Source of the DNA: Parascedosporium putredinis
Taxonomy: Eukaryota; Ascomycota; Sordariomycetes; Microascales; Microascaceae
Length of the DNA stretch: 64,000 nt
Assembly: GCA_949357655.1 (NCBI GenBank)
Contig: CASHTG010000012.1
Coordinates: 124,001 to 188,000 of the forward strand
Direction: 5' to 3'
The first letter of the stretch is position 1, and each line of letters starts with the position of its first letter. The notes beneath the pieces are model-generated. The model was not told the origin of the DNA and did not search any database. It saw only the letters and a program-made list of their open reading frames with translations. Shown here in pieces: positions 34,889-46,574 of this stretch. A program made the translations under genes and the position numbers.

Positions 34889-37800
34889 ATGGATTCGGCA
34901 AAGAAGGCAGTCGAGTCCGTCACCGAGGGCGTCAAGAAGGTCGCCATTGGCGGCCCCAAGAAGGAGAAGAAGCCCAAGGGCGGGGCTCCCGTTGGCGATG
35001 CTTCCCAGCGAGCTCTCGAGCTGAGCCCCCCCCGAGTTCTTGCAACGCCGTGTTGAGCTGTATGACTACTCTGCTGCACTCTTTTTTCAGTCCTCCCTTC
35101 TCTTCATCTCCCTTTGTCCTTTTTCTTTTCCTTTTTTGTGCGCAACGAACCCTGGTATCGCTGGGTTTAGGCTAACGTGCTGGGCTGCTCAGGTTTGAGA
35201 AACTCAAGAAGAAGTACGATGAGAGGATTGCGCAGAAGCCACGCGAGCCCATCACCATTACGATGCCTGATGGCGGCATCAAGGAGTGAGTTCTTAGCCT
35301 TATCGAAACACTTGACCTTCCATACCGACCGAGCTCTCGGGGAACTGTCCGAGTACTAATCCTTGCGTCTCGCTCGTGTGTAGGGGCACCTCGTGGGAAA
35401 CCACCCCGCCGATATCGCCAAGGGCATCTCCAACAGTCTCTTCAAGCGCACCGTCGTCGCGAGGCTAGACGGTGACCCCAACAAGCTTTGGGATCTCGAA
35501 AGGCCTCTTGAGGCATCTTGCAAGCTCGAGCTTCTAAACTTCGACGACGAGCAGGGCCAGATGGTTTTTTGGCACTCTAGCGCACATATTTTGGGTGAGG
35601 CGTGCGAGAGGCGCTTTGGTTGCTCGCTTTGCATCGGTCCCCCATAGAGACTGGATTCTACTATGAGATGGCTCTCCCCGACGGTGGGGCTATTCACGAG
35701 GCCGATTGGAAGCCCATCGAGACCCTCGTGGGCTCAATCGTCAAGGAGAAGCAGAAGTTTGAAAGACTTGAGTTATCCAAGGACGACCTCCTCGAGATGG
35801 TATGTTGCCGATGTGCCGCGGGATACACACGCAGAGTCAAGATAGCCACGCGCAGTAAGCTGACCTCTTGCCACAGTTCAGCTACAACAAGTACAAGCAA
35901 CACATCATCAAAGACAAGATCCCTGACGGCACCGTAAGCCAATCTTGAGCCCTTTACACGTTACCGGCACTCCTCATTAACTTATTCTTATGCAGTACAC
36001 CACTGTCTACCGAAATGGCCCTTTGATCGATCTTTGCCGTGGTCCCCACGTCCCCGATACTGGTCGCATCGAAGCCTTCTCCATCCTCAAGAACAGTGCC
36101 TCCTACTTCGTATGCGTCTCGCACCCCTTTCTATCTATGATACGAGCTAACATACGCCCCAGCTTGGTTCTCAAGAAAACGACTCCCTCCAGAGGCTTTA
36201 CGGCATCAGCTTCCGTACGTCCCTAATCTTAAAAGAGACTAAAAGGATTCTTGTTTGTCCACCACTGCTAACACATGTGCGATAGCCGACAAGAAGCGCA
36301 TGGCGGAGCACAAGAAGTTCCTCGAGGAGGCTGCGAAGCGCGACCACAGGAGGATAGGCCAGGAGCAAGAACTGTTCTTCTTCCACCCCCTTTCCCCCGG
36401 AAGTGCTTTCTGGCTGCCTCATGGTTCGCGTATCTACAACACCCTCCAGGCCTATATCCGAAACCAATACTGGAAGCGAGGATATGAGGAGGTGCATACC
36501 CCCAAGTAAGTCACCCTGTTTATCCCTTACGGCTTTCTGTTGTCAGGGTCACGGAGGTTAACCAGAGCTACAGCATGTACAACGCGGATCTTTGGAAACA
36601 GTCTGGCCACTGGGATTACTACCAGGAAGACATGGTAGGTATTCGCGAAAGGTGACTGCTAAATGAAAATATACTAACCTGTTCACCTACAGTTTGTCAT
36701 TGACGTCGACAAGACCAAGTTTGCTCTCAAGCCCATGAACTGCCCCGGTCACTGTCTAAGTATGTCCTACAGTCAAACATGCCGCCGCTCTAGGCGTCAG
36801 AGTGCTCATTGTCTTCCTTTCTAGTGTTTGGTCACCGCGAGCGAAGCCATCGTGAACTCCCTATTCGATATGCCGACTTTGGCGTTCTCCACCGAAACGA
36901 GGCCAGCGGCGCACTCTCCGGTCTTACCCGAGTTAGGCGGTTCCAGCAAGATGATGGTGAGCTTTTCCAAATCCAAGGATGGGGCCCTCCATGCCTCGGG
37001 AGTTTCTAGGAATCATAGTTAACAGCAGCTTGCAGCCCACATCTTCTGCCGAGAGGATCAAATCAAGGCTGAGATGGATGATCTCTTTGACTTCCTCAAG
37101 GAGATGTACGGCCTACTCGGCTTCACCTTCAAACTCAAGCTTAGCACCAGGCCCGACAAGTTCCTTGGCGAGATTGAAACTTGGGACCGCGCCGAGACCA
37201 TGTTGAAGGAGTCCCTCGACGAGATGAGTGCTAAGACTGGCGGCGTTTGGGAGCTCAACGAGGGCGATGGTGCCTTCTACGGCCCGAAGATCGATGTCAA
37301 GGTTCTCGACTCGCTCAAGCGAGAATGGCAGGTTGCTACTTTCCAGCTCGACTTCATGAACCCTCAGTCCTTCAACCTTGAGTACGTTGTCGGCGAAGCG
37401 CCCGTGGCCAAGAAGGAGCAAGAGGTCAAGCCTGAGGCTGCTAAGCCCAAGCCCGCGGAGGCCGCTGCTCCTGCTGCCCCCGCGGCCGAGGGAGACAAGG
37501 CGAAGGGCGCCTACAGCCGCGAGAAGAACATGAGGCCGCTCACCGCCGGCTGCGCTCGGCCTGTCATGATTCACCGAGCCATGGCCGGCAGCATCGAGCG
37601 TTTCACTGGCATTCTCTGCGAGCACTTTGGTGGAAAGTGGCCGTTCTGGCTCTCCCCCGCCAAATCGTGAGTTCCCTTGCATGCCTCGCGGTTAATATGC
37701 CTGAGCGAAAGCCTATTTGATAAACTAACCTGGTCGTCGTTTGTAGATGGTTATCCCTGTTGGTAAGGGCTTCTTTGAGTACGCCGAGGAGGTGCGATCC

Positions 37801-38210
37801 ATTTTCCATAGCAACCGCATGTTTGTCGATGTCGACACCAGCGGCAACACTCTCCAGAAGAAGATCCGCTCCGCTCAGCTCGCGCAATACAACTTCATCT
37901 TTGGTAAGAATGCGCCCACCCTTTTCTTTATCTTCATTCTCTTCTTCTTTAGTGACCCGATCCACTATCACGCAATATTTTGTCTGGGGCTAACTTCTGT
38001 GACTTGCTTTGTAGTCGTCGGTGACGAGGAAATGCGCGGCCGACAAATCAATGTCCGATTCCGCGACGATACCTCTACCCAGGATCGCGGCAAGCCCGTC
38101 GCGCTAGACGAGGCCATCGAGAAGCTCGTCAAGCTGCGCGATGACAACGGCATGTACAACCCCTTCCCGCCACGGCGAAACCCGCAGCCGAAGGCGACAA
38201 GAAGGAATAG
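34889..38210 (+). CDS. THS1: Cytosolic threonyl-tRNA synthetase, 13 exons, five frame breaks
   Basis: Charges tRNA-Thr. Exons: 34889-35059, 35193-35285, 35384-35799, 35877-35933, 35996-36109, 36163-36214, 36286-36505, 36574-36634, 36693-36759, 36825-36956, 37036-37666, 37747-37903, 38015-38210. Domains: a basic tail; TGS (ITITMPDGG); the editing domain with HSSAH, PIETGFYYEMALPDGG and DLCRGPH; the class II core with GSAFWLPHGSRIYN, MNCPGHCLMF and RRFQQDD; RPVMIHRAMAGSIERF; and an anticodon-binding domain VVGDEEMRGRQINVRFRD. A Lys/Ala/Pro-rich insertion of about 45 residues separates FNLEYVVGEAP from RPVMIHRA. Frame changes: C8 run 35026-35033 (net +1), C4 35404-35407, C5 35639-35643, C5 37654-37658 and 38166-38173 (one base lost each). 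With these, all 13 exon phases close and the protein is 789 residues. Confidence 0.92.
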
Positions 38211-39173
38211 AGAGAGGGCGTAGAGACGAGAAAAAGAACAAAAGGGAGATTAAGAGCGCAAGGAAGGAGGAGTTTAACAAAGCCATGTCGGTGCTTGGGG
38301 GATGTAGTAGAGTCATCTTCGGGGCGGGGGTGATAAACGGTTCACGGAAGGCTAGAGACGGTGCGCATCTAGTTCTTTAGGATCCATGGATGTATGTAGT
38401 TGAACACGAACAAACGAGGATGCCCGTTTCGCCATTCCTTTGTAGCTTCTTCGTGTCCCGCTCTTGGTCTCCGCCATTCTCTTCTCACTTGGTGCCATGT
38501 CTGCGCAATGCATACGTGTGTGTATTTGTTGTACGTGGATATCATCTCTATCTACCGATTGAAACGAGCCAAAAAAGAACCAAAAAAAAAAAAGAGATGA
38601 AAAAGATAGAACTGCACCCATGTATGCGCCAATCCTTGATAACGAGGGGAAACCAAAACATGCAGAGTCTCGATTGCGTTTTCTTCTTCTTTTGTTCATG
38701 TTCAGTCTCTGGTGATGCCATTCTTTCCTCTCCTTTGGGCTTTCACGTCGAGGAATCCCCCACCAAGAGGAAAAGGTGTGGTGCTGTGTGGGGGTTTGTT
38801 GGAGAACAAACCTCCCCTCAAAAGTGTTTGCCCCTTCGACAGAGCCCAGGGAGCAACAAAAAGGTTGGGAAAAAGGAAAAAAAAAAGGGAAATAGATAGT
38901 GGAAGAAAGGAAGTCATGTCAATTCGTTTCCGCTCTTCAAACTTGCAAAAATGAAAGGTAATGCGTAAGAAAAGAAAAGAAAAGAAAAGAAAAGAAAAGA
39001 AAAGAAAAGAAAGAGAAAAATAGAAAATAGGTGCATCCTCCCACCCAACCGTGCAAACCCGCCGCGGGTTCTCTTCAACACCGTGCATCGTCTCCTGTCC
39101 CGTAACATGATCTCATCCCTGTCCACTAGTCTTTTTTCTATTAATTAAAAAAGATTTCCCCCAAGCTGCTCGT
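38211..39173. other. Convergent intergenic region, ThrRS / PSS
   Basis: About 960 bp between two stop codons. It holds A-rich tracts (38580-38592, 38875-38888) and an AAAAG repeat, and no coding frame. The 3' ends of both transcripts are expected here. Confidence 0.5.
38967..39011. repeat. (GAAAA)n simple repeat
   Basis: Nine consecutive units of the pentamer AAAAG, uninterrupted, in the ThrRS/PSS convergent spacer. Confidence 0.9.
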
Positions 39174-40334
39174 TTAAGGCTTAGGAATGTGAATTGTCCG
39201 GCTAGTCATCAAGCACCCGTGAACGACAAAGAGGAGGACGACGGGGTGGATCTCGAGAGGGGTGCCTTTAGCCCAAACGCCAAAGGGGATGTTTTCAAGG
39301 ATCCAATCGTTGGACACCCACCAGGCCATAATGGCATCGATGCCAAGGGTGGTGGGAATCGGGGTGCCTTCAAAGTAGTGACTCTTGCCCGATGCATCCT
39401 TGGGGAGGTGCGAAGCGGTGACGTTAAAGCGCGCCAGGCGGACAAGACCGCAGAGCACGAAGAAGGCGAGACACAGGAGTCAAGCTTAGTGCGGAGGCCG
39501 AGAGCAGTAGCTATCGCGGCAGGGGCAACGCCGAAGGAGATCTACAAGTGTATATGGGTCAGCACCATCACTCGCAACAGCGGCTGGAGGCCAATGAAAG
39601 CCGGGTAAGAGAGTCCATGGCACCTACCAGATCAGCAAGGGAGTCGAGTTCCTGGCCCATCATGCTCGACTTTTTCCGCCACCGAGCAACGCGGCCGTCC
39701 ATGAAGTCGAAGAAGAGGCCAAAGGGAAGGAAGATGAGGGCAAGATATATAAGACTGGGTTCTTGGGCGTCACCGAGGCAGTAGTGTAACGTAGTGAAGA
39801 TGGAAAGAACGCCACAGAGACCTAACTTAAGTGTTAGCTAACAGCGCATTCTGTGTGAAGCTGTACTATGAGGGGTCCAGCCCCGACATATCGAATATGC
39901 TCCAAGCCGAAGAGATGTGCAGGGCGGCGGCGGGAACAACACGGCAACTGCATAGCTTCGGGAGCACTGGCGGGAACAACACGGCAACTGCATAGCTTCG
40001 GGAGCACTGGCCTGTTGGGAGAGTGGGGGCGCATGCATACCATTGAGTAGAGTGATGGCATCAGCGAGATGCAGAGCTCGGATGAGGAAAATCGGCCTGC
40101 GTCCGCGGACAAGAGAAGCTTCTGCTTGTCGAAAGCTATATGCAGAAAGTCATGGGTCAGTACTCGTCTGCTAGACGTATGTGATATGGCTGATGAGGGG
40201 AAGACGAGGGGTGATGAGCGCAAGAATGACGAGTCGCGCAAGGTTGCTATAGATCTCGAGGTGCAAGGATGGGGCCTACCTGGTTGGGCAGCTTGGCCGT
40301 CTTTGACTACGGTACCGTTGGTTTGGCTCGCCAT
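39174..40334 (-). CDS. CHO1: CDP-diacylglycerol--serine O-phosphatidyltransferase, two frame breaks
   Basis: Phosphatidylserine synthase: CDP-diacylglycerol + L-serine gives phosphatidylserine + CMP, in the ER membrane. Exons: 40334-40280, 40135-40041, 39821-39628 and 39541-39174, all with good sites (GTAGGC, GTATGC, GTAGGT donors). The CDP-alcohol phosphotransferase signature D-x2-DG-x2-AR-x8-G-x3-D-x3-D is complete in FDFMDGRVARWRKK...GQELDSLAD. Membrane segments include LIYLALIFLPFGLFF and VLLFVVHGCLMTS, and the protein ends with the usual IPKP. One base is missing in the A4 run 40088-40091 (restores LIRALHLADAITLLNG) and one at 39466-39475 (restores LCGLVRLARFNVT). The restored length is 237 residues, shorter than yeast Cho1 (276) mainly at the N-terminus. 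Confidence 0.9.
39931..40010. repeat. Perfect 40-bp tandem duplication inside a PSS intron
   Basis: The 40-bp unit at 39931-39970 (beginning CGGGAACAACACGGCAACTG) is repeated exactly at 39971-40010. Both copies lie inside the intron between exons 2 and 3 of the phosphatidylserine synthase gene. Confidence 0.97.
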
Positions 40335-40422
40335 AGCTCCGGGCCGTCTCAACATAATCAGAAGACGGAGATGGGGTGGTAGAGAGGGGAGGGTGCGGAA
40401 TGAGGTTAGGGCGATTCAAAGA

Positions 40423-40444
40423 ATATATATATATATATATATAT
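40423..40444. repeat. (AT)11 tract upstream of PSS
   Basis: Alternating AT, 22 bp, flanked by GA and TC so that the whole is self-complementary. It lies 89-110 bp upstream of the PSS start codon on the minus strand and could act as a TATA-like or nucleosome-free element, though this is inference. Confidence 0.9.
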
Positions 40445-42864
40445 TCCAATTCTCCTCGCTTTCTGCTCGTTCTATGTAGAAGGTATCTCGGGGTCGAAGT
40501 CGAGGGATGATTCGATTTTGCGTCGCGGGGGCTATTGATTTTGGAGGACCCTTCCTTCCCTTGCTTGCTTCTGTCCTCGGCCTAGTTTCGGCTGTGGCAG
40601 TCTGAGTCGGGATTTGTGTAGATCGACAGCTGAAGTGGCAGAAACTCGATCGCTCGCGTCATTCACGTTCGTAATGTTGGTCGGAGAACTTTTAGGCTCG
40701 ATATGCCGGGAAACGTGTGTTCCCCTACTGTATAACTCTGCTGTTGCGTCACCTCCACGTCCCCAGGCAAGGTTTGGTTTGGCGGAAGGCTTTGGGTGCG
40801 AACAAGGTGCGGCGGCGCCTAAGTGAAATATATCTGCCAGTTGGGTGTCTACAGTTCTTGGGCGTTCGTTGAAGTTGAGAAACAAAAAAGTCGGGAATTT
40901 GGAAGAGAATTGTCTGGCAGGCAAGCAAATTTTGAGAAAAGCGGCCAAACGAGGTGGTGAGAAGAAAATCCAAGCAAGGCCAAGGTTGCGTTCAAAAGCC
41001 GAACTTGCTTCGTCAGGGTGTGGAGAATGTCATCGGGGTTGGAAAGGTCGGAAAGGAAAAAAGTGGGAGGGAAAAAAATTAAAGTAGCATGTACCTCTAC
41101 AGTTGAGCGTCACCTTCAAACCACGAGCACATGCAAAACTTGGCAGAGCATTGTTGGTGGTTGGTTGTCGGAATACTTCGCACCCAAAGCCTGAACGCTG
41201 AACGACCTAGTCGATCTGATTGATCCATAGATGTTTTTATTTTATTTTTCTCATTTTCCTTCTTTTATTTTTCGATAGAACTAGGGTCCCCGCTTCCTGC
41301 GTCAACTAGACTGGGCTCGTTTCTAGCTCGTGCTCTCAAACTATGCGGCGGTGATGGTGCTCGGGCTATTAGGAAGGCACCAGAGGGGCCCGCCTGCGTC
41401 TTGCGAATAATACTATTAACCTTGTTCCTTTCTTGGAAGGGGAAAAGTAATAGCTCGCTCCGCCGCACGGCAAGGCAGTTCAGTCGTCCCTTCCCAGCAC
41501 GAGGAACTCTGGTTACTCGGACACCTCTGAATGGTCCGCAAAGGACCCCTGGCCCTGGGGACAGCCAGACAGCCACCACACAAAGTACCGGTACCTCTCC
41601 AAGGCAAGTGCCCTTCCGGCATCAATTCCTTCTTCCTTGCCGGTACCCCCATTCCGCTATTATCCAGCCTGCCCTGAGAAGAAGAAAAAGAAAACTAGAC
41701 GCCCTAATCATGTCATGCAAGATCCCTCGCATCAACCGATCAAGGTTTTCCCGAGGGACTCGTTGTCGCTGGGCTGGCCGGAGTGCTACAACTCAACAAA
41801 AAAAGGACAATGGCTTCATTGTTCCTTCAATGATCCCTTCACCACCCGTGCCAGGACCCTGCTCCGGGGAAATCGAGGGGGTCTTTGACAAGCCAGAATG
41901 CACGACCCCCTCCTTCCTCGCCTCTAACCTTCCGTTTCATCAATTCAATCAGCCTCAGTGAGGGAGGGAGAGATTGATCTCTTCCAGGTTGCTTTCGTTT
42001 CTCCATTACCCCCATCCTGCTTTCACATGTATGCTCAGCACTGTCCATCTAAAATTGTGTCCCCCACGTCCACCATTCAACTCTGCAGCTCGGATATATT
42101 GAACGGTCCACTGATGTTCCCTTTCTGCACCCGGAAAACTCTGAATTATCCGGAAGAAGGTCATCATCATGGCTTGCAAGCCTTGTGCGGACCCCCAAGA
42201 TCCATAATTACCTACCCGGTAGGTTCATTGTCATCTCACATTTCCAAGTGAAAGATGGGCACAAAAACAAAAAAAAACAAGTGCGTCATCGCTAGCGAGA
42301 TATGTAATCATTGCAACTAGCATCAGGCACAAGTACAATCTTGCTTCCCCAACTTCTGATAAACACCAATGTCAGGTGAGCGAGAGATGAGAAATACTAA
42401 TAATAAAGGAAAAAAAAAAAAAGAAAAGAACGTCAAGACGGACCCCTACTAAGCACTCTCCGAATCCTAAATCATGACCAGCAGAACAGAAGAGATCTGA
42501 AGCCAGGAAACACCAGCTGAGATATCCAATTGATGTGTTTACCATCTTCCCAGAGACCACGCGTAACACACAAGCCCACCAACCCACGTACTTCGTACTT
42601 GTCAGTCTCGAACCTGAAGCGTGCCCCACCACCCACCATTGGCCTCATCGCATGCTAGGGAGTCAAGTGATGTAATCCCTCTAAATGTGCCGAGCCAATC
42701 AATGGATACCCTCCGTTACAAGTCGTCACAAGAGCTCCGCGAGAGACTCGAAATGATGTCAGCCTTCCTTTCAACCCACCAGGCCAAAAGTTAGCTACCC
42801 GCTTTTTCCCGAGTGCGCTTCGTCACGCGTGGAAGAGGCGGCACCGCGTTTATCGGGGCCATTA

Positions 42865-42889
42865 CCTTGCCTTGCCTTGCCTTGCCTTG
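42865..42889. repeat. (CCTTG)5 simple repeat
   Basis: Five exact units of CCTTG in the intergenic region before the protease-lectin gene. Confidence 0.95.
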
Positions 42890-43804
42890 GCCCCTTCTCT
42901 TGACCCCTTCTCCGTGACATTCTTAGGGGAGCTTCACAAACGCGGCACTCAAAATGCGTGTAGGCTTGCCCCTTGGGGGTAGATATGGCGAAAGAATGGT
43001 AAAGATGGGTTTTGATTGGCCCCTTACCGGTGTCTATACCGGTGTCTATATAGGAGGGTCATCAACGACCCCTTGGTCGAGGAGAAAAATGAAAATAACC
43101 AGGAATGAGTTTAAGGGACAAAGGGAATTTGCTGTCTAATCCAATGCTTGTCCATACGCCATGATGTTTCGGAAACATGAGTGCCCTCCTTCCCCATCTC
43201 CCACGGAACCCGAAGATATGAACAGGAAAAAAAAAAAAAGAAAAGGTCTAGAGGTAGAGGTGACGGATTATGGTTGCATGGAAATGCAGGTAGCTGAAGT
43301 GAGATGATTGTCGGTGAGGTCGTGGATGGGACCCTCGCCTCTCACCCAAGAACAAAAGCCACGAGAATATTAGGGAAAGGAAGGGCAAGAGTCCTCGGCT
43401 ATCATAAGCCCAGTCCGCCCTCCTCCGTGATGAACCAACCGCCTTGTCTGGCATGAGAGACCTGGAATGTCAAGGCTACAATGCTGATAAGAAGATAAAG
43501 GGAAGACAAAAGGAAAATGTTGTCAAATGCCCTTCCACAAAGGTTGACGGGCTGCAAGCTGCGACGAAGCATGTGGGTATATATGTATATATCGAGAAAT
43601 GAGATGGCGAGATGATGGTCGAGTGTTTGCAAAGTGGCCGGTCGAGGTCGAGCAAGGGGGGAGCAACTTTTCCTGAATACCGTCCCCCTCTTTTTCGATC
43701 CCGTAAAACCTTTTGACGCCTTCTGATGCGCCGGTAAAGGTGTCCGTGTCGTGGCAAGGTGGCTCCATATTTCTTTCCTTGTGATCTTGTCGATTCATCT
43801 ATCC

Positions 43805-46397
43805 TTACATGGAAACGATGAGTGAAAGTCCGTCGACCCAGGCACCGCAGGAACCGGCGACTCCGACGACGTTGTATCCGCTAGGCGGTATCAGCGTGTG
43901 GCTACAAATGGTGTTAGCATCCGACAAAGTGTTCCCCAAAGACTGGCGAAAATGCAAGAAGGTACGTACGGTGAACCGCCCTTACTGTTACCGTAGAACG
44001 GCGACTTCCTCCCCACGCTTGTGAGAACCTGGATTCCGTCGATCCATGCCCCAGCTCTCACGTGGAATCCGGCCAGATACTCTCCACGGCGAATATCTAC
44101 ACATAGGGGACATCTCTATGTTAGTGCTCTGCTGAAAAGTGGAGAAAGAAATCACGCTTCAAGCTCAGCTTACCGAAATCGAAGATATCACCTCCGGGTT
44201 TGCCCCCTTCTTGCCTAGCATTTCCACAGAGCCGTCATCGAAGAAGAATTCTACTCCGTCCACCGCCCGTCCGTGATAGACCACCACTCGAGATACGACT
44301 CTGGTTGGACCCTTGGAACCGCTAGGGACAAAGACAACTTGATGAGCCTCACTGCCCTTGAGCCCAGATAGGCCTACCTTTTGTCCAAGGAAACCTAGCC
44401 GCCCAGTCTTGCCGAGTTTCACCGCCGAATCCTTGGAGCACAGAGCCTTGAAGTCTGGGATGTCGAGGCTGCCCCCGCCGTATGATTTAACGCACACTTT
44501 GAGTTTGGCCCCACGTTTCACCGACCCGGGAGCCGTGCCCGGAGATCTTCTTCATTAAGCTCAATTTGTCGCTGGGGTGCCCCGTTCTCAACAGGATACT
44601 CGATCCATGTCCGGCAGACATCGTCGCCCTCAACGAATATCTCCAGGAAAGATATGCCCGTTGTGGCCATGACAGAGACGCTTTCGCCATCAATAGGGTA
44701 GGCCTGCAAGCTGTTGTCAGGGTGTAGGATAGGATCGTTGGGTAGTCGAAAGCATGGGTGGCTGCGGAATCGGAGGCAGTCCAGTCGATGCCATGTACAC
44801 TCGTCCTCTACCCCGACGGGCCCGCCCTTTGATCGTGAACGTGTGCAGTAGGCCTCGCGTGCGACAAACGTCCTGTTCAGCGTGAGGTAGTCCCGAAGCA
44901 TGATACCATTTTCTTGGTGCGGACAGCCCAAGAGATGGCCCACCTCATGAAGGTGGGCGCCGATTCCAATGTTGGCCGCCTCCCACGAACTCCCTGCTTG
45001 ATTACAGTCGTTGGCGACATGGCCAGTATCTGTTGGCGTGCAATCCGTAAAAGCCGGCACAATCTCTTCAAAACTGGCGGGATAGCTTTGCAGACAGTGC
45101 GAGCCAAATATCGCCAGCTGCAGGTCCCCCACCGAGCCACCAAGTGCTGCATGCCCCCGGATTGTCTTGGCAGCGGGGTCCCAATGGGCATCGAGGATCA
45201 AGACCGAGACGTATTGCTTCTGGCCCGACGTTGGTTTAAAGTAGTCTTTGACAGCCTCTGCCGCGATATTAAAGAGCGCATTCTTGTCCGTTGCTTGCGC
45301 ATACTGCTGTGCCTTGTTGAGATCCTGAATTTCCTCGACAGTCTTGTCGGTTCGGATAATATGCACCCTAGCCTCGGAACGCATCGTGCAGAGTTCAGAA
45401 TCTCGATAGGTAGAGCTTCCCAACATCCATTCCTCTTCGAACCGGAATGCCCTTCTCCCCAAGCGATTCCGATACATTTGCTCCGCCGTAAATGCCTGCC
45501 ACAGGTAAGCTGCCATTCGGAACTTCCTGACTGCGAGATCCAAGTCGTTCCCCTCCCTTTCTATCCGTGCTGGCATTGCATCAAAAGTTTCGGGCGAATC
45601 TTTAGCCACCAAGATGGCTAATTGCAGCGGCGGAGAGCTCGCCGGAGGAAGCATGTGCAGCGTCAGGTAGGAAACGTGCACAGGGGCCGAGGTGCGGAGT
45701 TTAGGATTCGTGAATTCTAGTCGAATCCTGTTGGCGCCGGGTTGGAGATAGACGAGGCACTTGAAATGGGAGTTGCAAACCGGCCAGTTAATCTGTGGGA
45801 AGGCGTCGTCAAGGCGACTTGAGCTCACGGTGCCATCGATAGACTGGGTGGCGGGGTCACCAATCGTACCATGCAACAATATCACTTTTTGATAAACCTA
45901 ACAAAAGCCAGAGTTAGCAAGGGCATGAAAGAAGACCGAGCCCGCCGCTTGGTTTTTAATTTTTTTATCTCTTCTCTTTGGAGGGAATAATAGTCTTTGG
46001 CAGCGGGCCGGCGCAAAGAAGGGCGTGTAATCCATACCCAGGCATTCTCTCCAATATTGGACACACGCGGGGCGTATTGTGACAGGGGAGCGCTAGGCTT
46101 CTTGTTCAAAGGAGGGTATCCCAACCCGCTCATACCAGACACGCTGTTTCTGCAGCTTCCGGGTTGAGGTGCGGAGAGGGGCGGCCTCGGGACGGCCAAA
46201 GACTCTTTACTGAGATCGGGGACGCTGAGGGAGGGATCGGAAGAGCTGCTGACCGAGGGCGGCGTAAGCGAGCCCGTGGTGGGTGCAGTGCCGTTGCTGC
46301 CGCCAGCATCGCTTGCTGTGTCTGTGGAAACATCGGTTCGGAAACTCGCCCGCGATCGCCGCCGCAATTCACGAAACTTGAAGAGTGACGGAGCCAT
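43805..46397 (-). CDS. Zinc metallopeptidase with C-terminal jacalin-like lectin domain, two frame breaks
   Basis: Homologue of the putative zinc metalloproteinases yeast YIL108W and S. pombe SPAC607.06c (Pfam Metallopep); substrate unknown. Exons: 46397-46038, 45897-44174, 44096-43970 and 43901-43805. The first ~120 residues are Ser/Pro-rich with a basic start and no signal peptide. The domain begins NIGENAWVYQKVILLHGTIGDP. The active site is HLHEVGHLLGCPHQ, a full HExxHxxGxxH zinc site near residue 470. The last ~150 residues form a jacalin-type fold: VVYHGRAVDGVEFFFDDGS, FHVRAGAWIDGIQVLTSVGRKS, GYNVVGVAGSCGAWVDGLSLIV. One base is missing at 44525-44530 (joins protease to lectin part) and one in the C5 run 44203-44207. 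With both restored the exon phases close at 769 residues. Confidence 0.85.
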
Positions 46398-46524
46398 TGG
46401 TGCTAATGTAGTCGAGAGAATAGGGCCCAGTGGCTCTCTTTCCTCCAATTGAGCTGGTCTCCGCCGTTGCTCTCTCTCTCCCTCTCTTTCTCAAAATCCT
46501 TGCTAGCCAATCTCTTAGTTTTGC

Positions 46525-46574
46525 GGTCTCGGTCTCGGTCTCGGTCTCGATTTCGATTTCGATCTCGCTCTCGC
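46525..46574. repeat. Degenerate GGTCTC / GATTTC hexamer repeat
   Basis: About eight hexamer units drifting from GGTCTC to GATTTC and GCTCTC, 128-177 bp upstream of the start of the protease-lectin gene. Confidence 0.85.

Larger units (their letters stand above)
40335..43804. other. Intergenic region, 3.5 kb, PSS / protease-lectin
   Basis: No conserved coding frame. It includes the PSS promoter with an (AT)11 tract, purine-rich stretches (41041-41085, 42408-42430) and a CCTTG repeat. A direct repeat of ACCGGTGTCTAT occurs at 43027-43050. Frames at 41401-41961 and 43476-43757 show no family marks. Confidence 0.5.

Noticed and set aside
34889..38210. Interpreting broken genes such as ThrRS and GAR1 as pseudogenes
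   Set aside because: Splice sites, active-site motifs and exon phases are intact, no substitutions to stop codons are seen, and the same kind of lesion occurs in all neighbours. This points to sequence error rather than decay.
41401..41961. 186-codon plus-strand frame
   Set aside because: No recognised domain, and overlaps other frames of similar size. Not supported as a gene.
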